Assembly: GCA_017412605.1 (NCBI GenBank) | Contig: JAFPWY010000011.1 | Location: 186,001-250,000 of the forward strand | DNA length: 64,000 nt | Origin: Fibrobacter sp. | GTDB taxonomy: Bacteria > Fibrobacterota > Fibrobacteria > Fibrobacterales > Fibrobacteraceae | Direction of reading: 5' to 3' | Part shown: positions 7,217-15,731 of the stretch, piece by piece | Layout of the letters: every line of letters starts with the position of its first letter | Position numbering within the stretch: the stretch's first letter is position 1 | Made by a program: the position numbers and the translations under genes | The notes under the pieces: model-generated | What the model was told of the DNA's origin: nothing | Database searches by the model: none | What the model saw: the letters and a program-made list of their open reading frames with translations, nothing else

Positions 7217-8644
7217 CTAGAGCCCGAGTTCGCCGAAGATGAGCAGGTACTTGCTGATCGTCTTGTCCCACTCGTAGTGGAATCCGCCGTAGGCGTTCAC
7301 GACGACCTTGTCCCAGTCGGCCGTATCGGTCTGGTACACGTTGAGGGCGTCCTTTACGCGGGGCAGCATCAGGTGCGGAGCGTTCGCGTCGTCGACGAGG
7401 AACGCGTTGGCTGCAGATGCCGTGTCGAAGGAGTAGTCGGTGAGCATGCTCGCGACACCGACGTTTCTGCCTGTTACGGGGATGCATCCGCAGGCGAGCG
7501 CCTTGAGCAAGATGGAGGTGGACGGTTCCCGCAGGTTCCCTGCGAATATAATGTCCGATGCGGCGAGGATGTTGCGCAGGTGCTCTACGTCGGAGAATGT
7601 CTCGTCGAATTCGATGACATGCAGCGATTTCGGGTCCTGCTTGGCACAGTCGTTATAGTAGGTCCAGTCCGGGTGGTTCTGCGAGCAGCCCACGAGTACG
7701 AACACGTCTTCCTTGATGACGTCGGCGAGGATGGTCGCAAGCGTCTCGGACGTGTTGCCCGCTTCGATGTCGAGGTGCACGTACATGAGCATCTTGTTGC
7801 CGAAATCGGCCCCGCATTTTTCAGCAAGTTCCTGGCGCGCCTTGGCCTTGGCCGCCTTGATAGGAAGCTTTTCCTTGTTGAAATCCCAGAACACGTAGCT
7901 GACGCCGAACTGGATGCCGATGAGCTTGTTCGCATTGTGGCTCAGGAATCCGCTCAGGCCTCCGGAGAGGTTCGTGTAGAGCATGGCGTCGCGGTAGCCC
8001 GGCGACGGGAAGATGACCTTGTGGGCGTAGCAGATGCCCGCCTTGAGAAGGCTGACCTTTCCCCAGAACTCGTAGCCGTCCATGTTGTAATCCTTGCGCG
8101 GAAGCCCGATGTTCTCGATTTCGCTGGACGAAACGTGGAAGTCGTACGTTATGTTGTGGACAAAGAAGAAGAACGGGACGTCTTCAAAATCGTCTTGGTA
8201 GATAGTGCTTGCCAGGGGGCCGACAAGCGCACCGCCCCATTCGTGGCCGATGATTGCCATGCACTTGAAGCGCACGGCGCTTGCGTAGGCGAGGGCGGAC
8301 GATGCCAGGAAAGCGAACCTGAGGTGGTTGTCGCCATAGGGGATATCGTCGGGTGGCCCGTACACGTAGGGTCTGCCAAAAAATTCTTCGTTATATATGT
8401 ATGTATGGAGCGGATCTTCCTTGGAACGGAAGACTTCGAACGAACGTCCGTGGAGCCATTCCTTGCCCTTGAACACGCATTCGTAGTTTTCGGGATTCTT
8501 GATTTTTGCCTTGTAGAACGGGGAGATCGTCAGCACTCTTACGCCAGCGCGCGAAAACGCGTCGGCCATGCGGTTGACCGCCGTTGCGAGGGAACTTGGG
8601 GATGTCCAGTTCCCTGCTTCTGGGCTAATTACAAGAATATCCAT
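7217..8644 (-). CDS. Glycogen/starch synthase-like GT-B glycosyltransferase (divergent GT5)
   Basis: The 475-residue protein starts MDILVISPEAGNW and has the two-Rossmann GT-B layout. The N-terminal half includes FFFFVHNITYDFH (the GT5 FTIHNL-type site). The C-terminal half has MLMYVHLDIEAG, FDETFSDVEHLRNILAASDI and REPSTSILLKALACGCIPV, the EPxG/S nucleotide-sugar site. The GT5 ADP-glucose motif KTGGLGDV is not present; the equivalent segment reads NWTSPSSLATAVNRMA. It could be a GlgA paralogue with another donor. It converges on the tRNA terminator. Confidence 0.75.
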   Translation of the reverse strand: MDILVISPEAGNWTSPSSLATAVNRMADAFSRAGVRVLTISPFYKAKIKNPENYECVFKGKEWLHGRSFEVFRSKEDPLHTYIYNEEFFGRPYVYGPPDDIPYGDNHLRFAFLASSALAYASAVRFKCMAIIGHEWGGALVGPLASTIYQDDFEDVPFFFFVHNITYDFHVSSSEIENIGLPRKDYNMDGYEFWGKVSLLKAGICYAHKVIFPSPGYRDAMLYTNLSGGLSGFLSHNANKLIGIQFGVSYVFWDFNKEKLPIKAAKAKARQELAEKCGADFGNKMLMYVHLDIEAGNTSETLATILADVIKEDVFVLVGCSQNHPDWTYYNDCAKQDPKSLHVIEFDETFSDVEHLRNILAASDIIFAGNLREPSTSILLKALACGCIPVTGRNVGVASMLTDYSFDTASAANAFLVDDANAPHLMLPRVKDALNVYQTDTADWDKVVVNAYGGFHYEWDKTISKYLLIFGELGL

Positions 8645-8733
8645 ATCCCTATCCGGTATACAAACAAATGTTTACAAAACATAATAAAAATTTACCTATA
8701 AAATTTAATTAGAGTTACATTAATTAGTTATTT

Positions 8734-8741
8734 TATATTTT
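8734..8741 (+). promoter_or_regulatory. TATATTTT promoter-like box
   Basis: It lies in an AT-rich 160-base spacer, with a leader of about 64 bases to the ATG at 8806 that includes gaaaggaag as ribosome-binding site. Confidence 0.4.
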
Positions 8742-8805
8742 AAAGGGTCTTTTTTTACATATTTATGACTCTTTTCGTGAACTTTCTACCCCGAAAGGAA
8801 GACTT

Positions 8806-9864
8806 ATGAAGAAAATCTTTCTCGTAGCCCTGGCTTCTGCCGTTGCTTTCACAATGGTCGGCTGTAAGGGAACTAACGAAAAGCGCGGTGACGAACACCT
8901 CAAGGAAGGTCGTTTCCGCAATGCTATCAACTCTTACATCGAAGCGAAGAAGAAGGGCAACATGTCCAGCGAATTCTTCGACAACTTCACCCTTGCGTTG
9001 GTCCGTGCTGCCGATGTCGAGGCCAAGAAGGATATCAACAGCGACCTTCTGAGCGGCTATTTCGACAAGGCTTCCGACAACCTCCCGGAAGTCAAGAACC
9101 AGGAAGTTCTCCAGGAATTTGCAACGACGATGGCTAACATCGGTAAGCTCCAGGCCTCCCAGGATGGCGTGGACTACGGCACCATCGTGAACGCCTTCGC
9201 GAAGATCGACTCCGCCTTGGCCATTGCCAAGCGCAGCGGTGTCGCTACGTCTTCTATCCAGAGCATCCGTACCGAAGCCGAAAACAACTACGTCGCCCGC
9301 AATCTGAGCGAAGCTGTTGGTGAATCGGACCCGGTCGTTAGCGAATACCAGATCTTGAAGATTGCCGAAATGGCTCCGAACAACGAGAAGGTCAAGGCTG
9401 CCTTGAACACGAGCCGCAAGGGCACTCGTGGTTACTTCCTCATCTTCGGTGAACAGATCGGTGAACCGGTCAGCCGCCGCGTTGACAAGTGGGGCTACGT
9501 GATGGCCTTCCCGACCATCAAGATGACTCCGACCTCCCTCGCTGGCGAACTCCAGTTCTGGGCCTCTACGGGTAACAACACGGAACTTGATCCGGCTGGT
9601 CTCAAGCTCGTTTCTACGACGGGTGAAGAAGTCGGTGCCAAGGCTGGCAGCGGCTGGTGCGAAGCCGAAGTGCTCGTTGGCAAGAAGGGTGACGAAAAGA
9701 TCGAGAAGAAGAAACAGTCCATCAAGCCGGGCACCAAGGGCAAGCTCATGAACGAGTTCCAGTGCTCCTTGAACGTGACGTTCAACTTCAGCAAGGGCTT
9801 TGTTCCGGACTACGTCGAATACAAGGACGAATTCGGTATCGGCCGCAAGTACCTCGGTCAGTAA
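8806..9864 (+). CDS. Lipoprotein with helical-repeat (TPR-like) N-terminal half
   Basis: The 352-residue protein has a lipoprotein signal (LASAVAFTMVGC, Cys at 20). Residues 28-60 (RGDEHLKEGRFRNAINSYIEAKKKG) look like a TPR hairpin and helices continue to about 200. The second half, from RGYFLIFGEQIG, is beta-rich and of unknown type. Codons are strongly biased to GGT, GCT and AAG, unlike the GC-ending codons next door, so high expression is likely. AAAGGAAG sits upstream of the ATG and a strong terminator follows. The gene is a single unit; function is unknown, probably envelope assembly or structure. Confidence 0.75.
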   Translation: MKKIFLVALASAVAFTMVGCKGTNEKRGDEHLKEGRFRNAINSYIEAKKKGNMSSEFFDNFTLALVRAADVEAKKDINSDLLSGYFDKASDNLPEVKNQEVLQEFATTMANIGKLQASQDGVDYGTIVNAFAKIDSALAIAKRSGVATSSIQSIRTEAENNYVARNLSEAVGESDPVVSEYQILKIAEMAPNNEKVKAALNTSRKGTRGYFLIFGEQIGEPVSRRVDKWGYVMAFPTIKMTPTSLAGELQFWASTGNNTELDPAGLKLVSTTGEEVGAKAGSGWCEAEVLVGKKGDEKIEKKKQSIKPGTKGKLMNEFQCSLNVTFNFSKGFVPDYVEYKDEFGIGRKYLGQ

Positions 9865-9890
9865 TCTCCTGAACTACAGGTTTTACGAAG

Positions 9891-9917
9891 ACGCTCCGCG
9901 ATGGCGGAGCGTTTTTG
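9891..9917 (+). terminator. Rho-independent terminator
   Basis: Stem acgctccgc/gcggagcgt with loop gatg, followed by TTTT, behind the lipoprotein gene. Confidence 0.85.
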
Positions 9918-10076
9918 TATATGGCAAGATGCACCGGAATTCCGGGATTGGCCTTTTACGTTTTCTTGAATGGTTTCGGAATTTGTAAACCGGCAGGCGA
10001 GGTTGGAACTGCTGGGAACGGTTTTGCTTGATTAGTTTGGCTTGATTAGTTTTGCTTGGGATGCCCGGCGCCCGGG

Positions 10077-11189
10077 TTATAGCCGGATGATGGCGTCGGC
10101 AGTGAACGGCAGGTCTTCGACCTGCGGCGTCGCGATGATGACTTGGCACCCTTTGTCGCGGATGAGCGACGCCACGGCATCGCGCCTGTTCGTGTCGAGT
10201 TCGGCAAAAATGTCGTCGAGTAGCAGGATCGGCTTGCAGACGTAGCGCGATGCCACGTCCACTGCCGCGAAACGCATGGCGACTGCTGCCGAGCGGCATT
10301 GCCCTTGCGACCCGACAGAACGCATTTCGTAGCCGGAGATTTTCAGGGCGAGGTCGTCCTTGTGCGGCCCGGCCATGGTGAGCCCGTTGATCTTCTCGAC
10401 AACTTCTAGCCCCTGGAGCTTGCGGAGGTAGACCTCCTGTAGCGCGGCCTCGGACGCCTCCGCACCCGACTCCGCTGCACCTTCAAGCTCGCTCAATATG
10501 GAACTCTTGTAGGCGCAGGTAATCTCGTCGACCCCGCCGGAGAGCTTGCGGTAGTAGCTTGTAATGATGGGCGAAAGTTCATTCACGAGTTCCAGGCGCA
10601 CGGCCCAGAGTTTTGCTCCGAGTTCCGCGAGCTGCTGCGTGAGCACATGGAACACTTCTTCGCCACCCACGGCGCCTCCGCTTTCTCCCTTGTTCTGCTT
10701 GAGCCACTGGTTGCGCTGCTGCAGGATGCGCTTGTAACGCCGGAGCGTGGTGGCGTTGGCTGCAGAGCGGAAGCAGAGAATTTCGTCGAGCCAGCGCCTG
10801 CGCGTCTCGGGGGCGCCTTTCAACAGCTCGATGTCCGAGGGTTGCATGATGACGGCGGGACACTTGCCGAAGAACTGCGCGGCGGAGCGCAGGGGCTCGC
10901 CGTTTTCGCGGGCTTCGGTGCCGCGCATGTGTATGCGCACGCCCCTGTTGCAGCTGATGCCGTCGTTGTCGAACGTTCCGCGGACGATGGCTTCGTCTTG
11001 CTTCCAGGTGATGAGTTCCTTGAGCTCGTGGGCGCGGAAGGAAAATCCCTGGCTCAGCAGGTACACCGCCTCGAGCAGTGTCGTCTTGCCGCTCCCGTTT
11101 GCACCGCACACGACGCTGATGCCGGGCCCGAAATCGTAGGCGTTCCCGGCGAGGCTACGCATGTGGCTGATGTCGATTCCCGAAATCAA
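10077..11189 (-). CDS. recF: DNA replication and repair protein RecF
   Basis: A 370-residue ABC-type ATPase that helps load RecA at gaps. Visible are the N-terminal ISGIDISHMRSLAG, Walker A GANGSGKTTLLEA, QGFSFR, MQPSDIELLKGAPETRRRWLD, the signature region GSQGQCRSAAVAMRFA and Walker B ILLLDDIFAELD. The start is taken as TTG 11189-11187, because it places the family N-terminus correctly and overlaps the TGA of the upstream gene (TTGA). The frame stays open far upstream, but that part is not RecF-like. It is the last gene of an envelope-protein operon, away from dnaA, dnaN or gyrB, which is unusual. Confidence 0.9.
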   Translation of the reverse strand: MISGIDISHMRSLAGNAYDFGPGISVVCGANGSGKTTLLEAVYLLSQGFSFRAHELKELITWKQDEAIVRGTFDNDGISCNRGVRIHMRGTEARENGEPLRSAAQFFGKCPAVIMQPSDIELLKGAPETRRRWLDEILCFRSAANATTLRRYKRILQQRNQWLKQNKGESGGAVGGEEVFHVLTQQLAELGAKLWAVRLELVNELSPIITSYYRKLSGGVDEITCAYKSSILSELEGAAESGAEASEAALQEVYLRKLQGLEVVEKINGLTMAGPHKDDLALKISGYEMRSVGSQGQCRSAAVAMRFAAVDVASRYVCKPILLLDDIFAELDTNRRDAVASLIRDKGCQVIIATPQVEDLPFTADAIIRL

Positions 11190-12229
11190 GGGATGAAGCC
11201 CCGCAGGCCGAAACTGAGCGGATTCCAGAGCCCGGCCTCGCTTTCGTAGAGCAGGGCGTAGTTGACGTCGAACAGGTACTTCTTCTTTCCGATGCGCACG
11301 TTGAACTTGTAGCCGAGACCGAACGTGAAGTCGAGATCGTCCATACCGACTCGCACCGTGCCGCCTTCGATGATGTCGCATTCGAAGCCGACGCGGCCTG
11401 TCCACACGTGGAGCTGCGGGTCGAATGCAAGCAGTGTGTCGGCCACCTGGTAGTCGATGGCTTCCATCCAGGCGTAGACTGGCTTGCCCATGATGTGCGA
11501 GCGGTAGCCGAGTCCGATCTGCAGGATCTTGGGACGCACGCCTTCGGTGGAAGGCAGCGAGTTGTCTGTGCTTGTGTTCCTGTCCCACTTGGCGGAAAGG
11601 TTTTCGCTGAAGCTCAAGTTGCGGATGACGACGGAGGTCGACCACTTGTTGTTCCACTGGCGCAACCAGCCCAAGTTGATTGTGACCGGGCTGCGGTAGT
11701 CGTCGACGACTTCGTACCCTTCGATGTGCTCGGAAACGTCGAGGTTGTCGTAGCTCATGGAGAGCGAGAGACCGAAGGCGTCCTGTCGCGTGGCGCGGTA
11801 GGCGAAGCCGAGGTACATCATCGTGAAGTACGGTGTCGCTGTGCCCATGGTCTCGTCGTCTTCGTTGATGACGTCGAACGCGAGGTCGCCGCGGTAGAGC
11901 ATGGCAAAGCCGACGCCCATGCGGTTGCCGACCTTGGTCTCGATGCCGGCGTTACCGCCCATACGGTCGAGGTCGCGCTTGTCGGCGTTCAGCGTGTAGT
12001 TCGTGTTCTGGCGGAATCCGAGAATGCCCGGGTTCCAGTAGGCGCCCGGCATGGAGGCGGTGTCGGCGGAGCCGGTGTTGCCGCGGCCCATTTCGCGCGT
12101 GCCTGCGCCCATGCGCTCGACAAATCCGTCAAAACCGCCGAGAGCGGCCTTGCGTTCGATGGCGTACACCTGCGTTGCCGCGGCCAGCGCGAGAGCGATA
12201 GAAAGCGATGTCTTGAGAAGATGCTTCAT
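11186..12229 (-). CDS. PorV/PorQ-like outer-membrane beta-barrel protein
   Basis: The 347-residue protein has a signal peptide (MKHLLKTSLSIALALAAATQVYA). The mature N-terminus FVERMGAGTREMGRGNTGSADTASMPGAYWNPG matches the hallmark of the PorV/PorQ/UPF0164 family (GAR-MG-G, then YWNPAG). Alternating strands follow to the end. PorV is the outer-membrane attachment factor for type IX secretion cargo. Here it sits between a FlgD-like beta-propeller gene and recF, with 1-base spacing upstream. Whether it truly serves type IX secretion is inference. Confidence 0.75.
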   Translation of the reverse strand: MKHLLKTSLSIALALAAATQVYAIERKAALGGFDGFVERMGAGTREMGRGNTGSADTASMPGAYWNPGILGFRQNTNYTLNADKRDLDRMGGNAGIETKVGNRMGVGFAMLYRGDLAFDVINEDDETMGTATPYFTMMYLGFAYRATRQDAFGLSLSMSYDNLDVSEHIEGYEVVDDYRSPVTINLGWLRQWNNKWSTSVVIRNLSFSENLSAKWDRNTSTDNSLPSTEGVRPKILQIGLGYRSHIMGKPVYAWMEAIDYQVADTLLAFDPQLHVWTGRVGFECDIIEGGTVRVGMDDLDFTFGLGYKFNVRIGKKKYLFDVNYALLYESEAGLWNPLSFGLRGFIP

Positions 12230-12230
12230 G

Positions 12231-13832
12231 TTAGCGCCCTCCCATCGTCATGACTTTGCCCCAGCCGATATTGCCGTGGTTGTCCTTGACGCGTACGTAG
12301 TAGATGCCCATGGTGCAGGCGCGTCCGTGGTCGTCCTTGCCGTCCCAGTAGTCTTCCTTGGGGTAGGTGCTGCGGGAGTTGTCCGCCTCGCGGGGCGCAT
12401 CCTTGACGATGGTGCGCACTTTGCGCATATCGTAGCTGAACACTTCGATGGTAATCTTGGAAGACCTGCTTACTTTGTACGATACGAGGGACTGTGCGCC
12501 GACTTCGGTTATCACGGAGGGGACCATGCGGATGGTGCCGAGGTTGTCGCTCAGCCTGGCGCGGTTCAGTATCGGTGTCCAGGTGGCTCCCGAGTCTGCC
12601 GAGACGGAGATGCCGTTCCCGTAGGTGCTCACGGCGATGCCTGTAATGTTCTTGGTCAGCGGGAAGGTCGTGATGGAGGTGATGATTTCGTCGCGGTCGA
12701 TGACGCCCCTTTCAAAGCCGTTCAGCCACTGGCTTCCGTCGTCCTCGTCGGTTTCCCAGGCGCGCACGCCTGCGGAGTCGAGCAGCAGGTAGCCGCTTTC
12801 CTTGCCGCCGGTGGAAGTTACGGCGATGTATGCCTTGTCGCCGAGGAATGCCACGTCGGAGACGGTGTAGCTGGAGTTCGCGAAGATGTCCTTCTTCTGC
12901 ACCTTGCCGGTGGTATCCAGGAAGTTGACCTTCTTGAACTTTGTGCCGTCGGTGCTGCGCATGAGGCTGCCCTGCACGCCGTCCTTGCCCGGCTTCGAGA
13001 CTTCGGCGATAATCTGGAACGGCTTGCCGCCCATCCAGATGCCGGTTACGCGCTTCGAGGTGTCGAGCGCCTTGAGCGACTTGGCTTCCGAGCCGTCGTA
13101 TATCCACACGCCCTTTTCGCTGGCGATCCACAGGTCGCCCGATTTCGGGTTGATGGCGACGTCCAGGATGGAGGCGTTCTTCGACTTCTTGTACTTATAG
13201 AGTTTTCCCGTCGGGATCTTTTCCAGTTTGGATTCCGTCTTGTTCAGGATGTAGTCCGTAATTTCCGGATGGTTCGGTCCCTTCGAAATATCGTATTTCG
13301 TGATGCCGGCCGCTCCTCGGGCAATCCAGAGAATGCTGGATGTAGAGTCGTAGGCAAATCCGGTGCTCGCGTACATCATGGCGGAGTCGAGGTCCTCGGC
13401 GAATCCGGGTGGATCGAGAGGGGTTTCCAAGGCGCGCTCTGCGCTGCGTACGGAGAAGAATCCTGCGGGCTCCAGGAAGGAACCGTTCTTGTCCGTGGTG
13501 TACATGGGGAGCACGAGCCCGAGTTCCCCGGCGGTCGCCGAAGGTGTCCGCCGGCGCTCTGCCCAGGAGTCCCTGAAGATTCCGTCGTGTACGGCGGTCA
13601 TGGAATCGCCGACGGATACTTGCTCCGACTTGTCGGCGGTGACGCCGTGAGCCGTGGACTTGAGTGTAATTTCGGTGACTCCGCTAACCACGTCGCCGCG
13701 CGAGAACACGTACAGCTTGCCTGTCTTGGTACCGGGCGCAACCTTGAATGTCCAGTTGCTGAACAGGGTCTCGGCCGCGAGTCCCTGTGATACCGCGACG
13801 GCGAGCAGTATGCCGCATTTGATAAAGTTCAT
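12231..13832 (-). CDS. Exported beta-propeller-like protein with C-terminal FlgD/Ig-like domain
   Basis: A 533-residue protein with a signal peptide (FIKCGILLAVAVSQGLAAE). The middle has repeated propeller-blade motifs such as ILWIARGAAGITKYD, GDLWIASEKGVWIYDGSEA and ITGIAVSTYGNGISVSADSG, like WD or two-component-regulator-type propellers. The last 90 residues (ITIEVFSYDMRKVRTIV then WDGKDDHGRACTMGIYYVRV) are a FlgD-type Ig domain, common at the end of FCB-group exported proteins. It sits 3 bases from lolA and 1 base from the PorV-like gene, so it belongs to one envelope operon. Confidence 0.72.
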   Translation of the reverse strand: MNFIKCGILLAVAVSQGLAAETLFSNWTFKVAPGTKTGKLYVFSRGDVVSGVTEITLKSTAHGVTADKSEQVSVGDSMTAVHDGIFRDSWAERRRTPSATAGELGLVLPMYTTDKNGSFLEPAGFFSVRSAERALETPLDPPGFAEDLDSAMMYASTGFAYDSTSSILWIARGAAGITKYDISKGPNHPEITDYILNKTESKLEKIPTGKLYKYKKSKNASILDVAINPKSGDLWIASEKGVWIYDGSEAKSLKALDTSKRVTGIWMGGKPFQIIAEVSKPGKDGVQGSLMRSTDGTKFKKVNFLDTTGKVQKKDIFANSSYTVSDVAFLGDKAYIAVTSTGGKESGYLLLDSAGVRAWETDEDDGSQWLNGFERGVIDRDEIITSITTFPLTKNITGIAVSTYGNGISVSADSGATWTPILNRARLSDNLGTIRMVPSVITEVGAQSLVSYKVSRSSKITIEVFSYDMRKVRTIVKDAPREADNSRSTYPKEDYWDGKDDHGRACTMGIYYVRVKDNHGNIGWGKVMTMGGR

Positions 13833-13835
13833 CAG

Positions 13836-14474
13836 TTACCTCATGTCGATTTCGTCGACGTTCTTTTGGCTCTTGTATTTAAAATCGTCGTTGGAAACTT
13901 TCTGCATCACTTTCAGGTTGATGATGTTGTACCACGAGACATTCTTTTCCGGGTCTACGGTCTGCAGCCTTACGGGTGAGAAGTCCTTCTTGCTCAGCCA
14001 CACTTCCATCTCGGTGAACTGGCCCTTGTACTTGGACGGGTCCAGCTTCAAGACCCAGAGTTTCTGGTTGTTGAATTCCCCTTCCGAAAGCTTGAGCGCC
14101 TTGCAGTTGAGGTACTTGAACAGGAGTTCCGAGGGGTGGAGGGCGGAGGACAGGTCTTCCACCGCCTTGATGAGCACCTGGTTCTGTTCGACGTTCCACT
14201 GCCACAGGCTCTGCCCATCGCTGTAGAAGCGGATGCCCATCATGTCGAGCTTGAAACGGTCGCCGTCGGCAACAAGCAGCTTGCCCGTGCTTGTGTTGAT
14301 GTCCGGCGAGTCCGCGTAGAACACCTGCACCCTGAAGTCGAGGCTCCACGCCTTGCCTGACTTGAACCAGGCTTTGGACTTGTTCAGCGCCTCGTCGGCG
14401 GTCATGGCGAACGCGTGTTGCGCGGCGAGGAATGCGACCAGTATGGTGGTGGCCGCGAGCCTAAGTGCAGTCAT
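13836..14474 (-). CDS. LolA-like outer-membrane lipoprotein carrier
   Basis: The 212-residue periplasmic protein starts with a signal peptide (ALRLAATTILVAFLAAQHAFA). It has the LolA pattern: short helix EALNKSKAWFKSG, then DFRVQVFY, KLLVADGDRFKLDMMGIRFYSDGQSLWQWNVEQNQVLI and later WVLKLDP, MEVWLSKKDFSPVRLQ. LolA carries lipoproteins to the outer membrane. It is the first gene of the minus operon that ends with recF. A TAAATTTG promoter box and an AAAGGA ribosome site lie upstream. Confidence 0.8.
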   Translation of the reverse strand: MTALRLAATTILVAFLAAQHAFAMTADEALNKSKAWFKSGKAWSLDFRVQVFYADSPDINTSTGKLLVADGDRFKLDMMGIRFYSDGQSLWQWNVEQNQVLIKAVEDLSSALHPSELLFKYLNCKALKLSEGEFNNQKLWVLKLDPSKYKGQFTEMEVWLSKKDFSPVRLQTVDPEKNVSWYNIINLKVMQKVSNDDFKYKSQKNVDEIDMR

Positions 14475-14506
14475 AGTTGTCCTTTTATTCGGTTGTCAAT
14501 TCCATC

Positions 14507-14514
14507 CAAATTTA
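14507..14514 (-). promoter_or_regulatory. TAAATTTG promoter box for the lolA operon
   Basis: An exact TAnnTTTG match on the minus strand, with a 32-base leader that includes aaaggacaact before ATG 14474. Confidence 0.55.
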
Positions 14515-14579
14515 CAAAAACGGCCCAATCTAAGGTACTTTTGTATCCTGTTTCGTTGGGTTTTGGGCGGATATATTTC

Positions 14580-14587
14580 TATCTTTA
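14580..14587 (+). promoter_or_regulatory. TATCTTTA promoter-like box
   Basis: It lies 26 bases before ATG 14614; the leader contains tggaagg as ribosome-binding site. Confidence 0.4.
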
Positions 14588-14613
14588 CACCGAAACTTTT
14601 TTGGAAGGATTTT

Positions 14614-15729
14614 ATGCGTCAATTTATATTGCCCGTTGTTCTTGGTGCCGCTTTCGTCGCTAATGCTGCCGAAGTCGAGATTCATGGTAGCCTCAATATG
14701 GACTACGCTAGCTATTTCGATAGCGACTTTGATCCGACGAACGCCGCCAACCAGGATATCGACCTTTCTGCAACGGCCAAGCTCGATGAAAACGTGTCGG
14801 CTACGGTGAGAACGACCACCCATAGCACCTATGTGGGCGCAGACAGCTCTGTCCGCGAGTCCGAGATTCGTCACGGTCTGGCCCGTTCCACGGCGATGGG
14901 CGAAGATGGCCGCCACAACGCCTTTGAATTTGACGGTGCCGAAATCCGCTGGTCGGTGACCCATTCCGTCGACCTCATCTTTGGCGACATGACCTATAGC
15001 GCCGGTGCATTCAATTACTACTTCTGGCGCGACCCGGCCCGCTACGCCGTGATTACCCGCGAAGAAAGCCTCCGCGGTTTCGGTGGCGAGTTCGGTAACG
15101 AGAAGTACGGCATGGGTAAGATCTACTTCGGTGCTTCCGAGAATGCGGAGAGCACGATGGGCCTCTTCGGTACCTACGCCTGGCCGCTCTTGAACCACGT
15201 GGACGAACACTTGGTCATCACTCCGAGCATCGACTGGATGTTCGGTACCCATATCGGCCGCCCCAACACCTATTCTCTCGGTGTCGAGGTCGACTACTCC
15301 AAGAGCCTGGGCATGATCAACTACGGCACCTACGCCGTGTGGGGCATGCATCCGTACAAGGGCAAGGGAGTCCACTCCTTCCTTATCGAGCCCAGCCTCA
15401 ACATCGCCCTCTTCAACTTGGGGTTCACCTACTTCTACGCGATTGTTGACGAGGAATACCCCGTCGCCGACCAGATCTTCACCGATGACCAGATGCTCTT
15501 TGCCGTCGAGCCGAGCGTCGACATCAACAAGAAGTTCTCCATGGGTATCTCTTACGAATACCACGACCTCGACGTGAATGCGGACAAGGACGAGTACAGC
15601 TTCCTCGGCATGAACTTCTACTTGTATCCGACCATGCGCACCGAGGTGGTCTTCTGGTTCGGTTACAACTTCAAGGACGTTGTCGATACCGACTTTGCCC
15701 TTGGCATCAGCGGCCGTGCTGACTTCTAA
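14614..15729 (+). CDS. Outer-membrane porin-like beta-barrel protein
   Basis: The start at 14614 gives a clean signal peptide (MRQFILPVVLGAAFVANAAE) and a 371-residue protein; the frame is open further upstream but without a signal sequence. The mature protein opens EVEIHGSLNMDYASYFDSD, is rich in alternating strands (VDLIFGDMTYSAGAFNYYFW, MGISYEYHDLDV) and ends in F, the usual outer-membrane insertion signal. No family is certain. The opgC-like gene starts 2 bases after its stop. Confidence 0.7.
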   Translation: MRQFILPVVLGAAFVANAAEVEIHGSLNMDYASYFDSDFDPTNAANQDIDLSATAKLDENVSATVRTTTHSTYVGADSSVRESEIRHGLARSTAMGEDGRHNAFEFDGAEIRWSVTHSVDLIFGDMTYSAGAFNYYFWRDPARYAVITREESLRGFGGEFGNEKYGMGKIYFGASENAESTMGLFGTYAWPLLNHVDEHLVITPSIDWMFGTHIGRPNTYSLGVEVDYSKSLGMINYGTYAVWGMHPYKGKGVHSFLIEPSLNIALFNLGFTYFYAIVDEEYPVADQIFTDDQMLFAVEPSVDINKKFSMGISYEYHDLDVNADKDEYSFLGMNFYLYPTMRTEVVFWFGYNFKDVVDTDFALGISGRADF

Positions 15730-15731
15730 CC

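Noticed and set aside
11190-11657. A longer recF reading frame extending upstream
   Set aside because: The upstream part overlaps the PorV-like gene in another frame and has no RecF similarity; the family N-terminus begins at the TTG at 11189.
12051-13790. A 579-codon plus-strand frame opposite the propeller/FlgD-like gene
   Set aside because: It overlaps an operon gene with a signal peptide and clear domains; the translated text has no recognisable fold.
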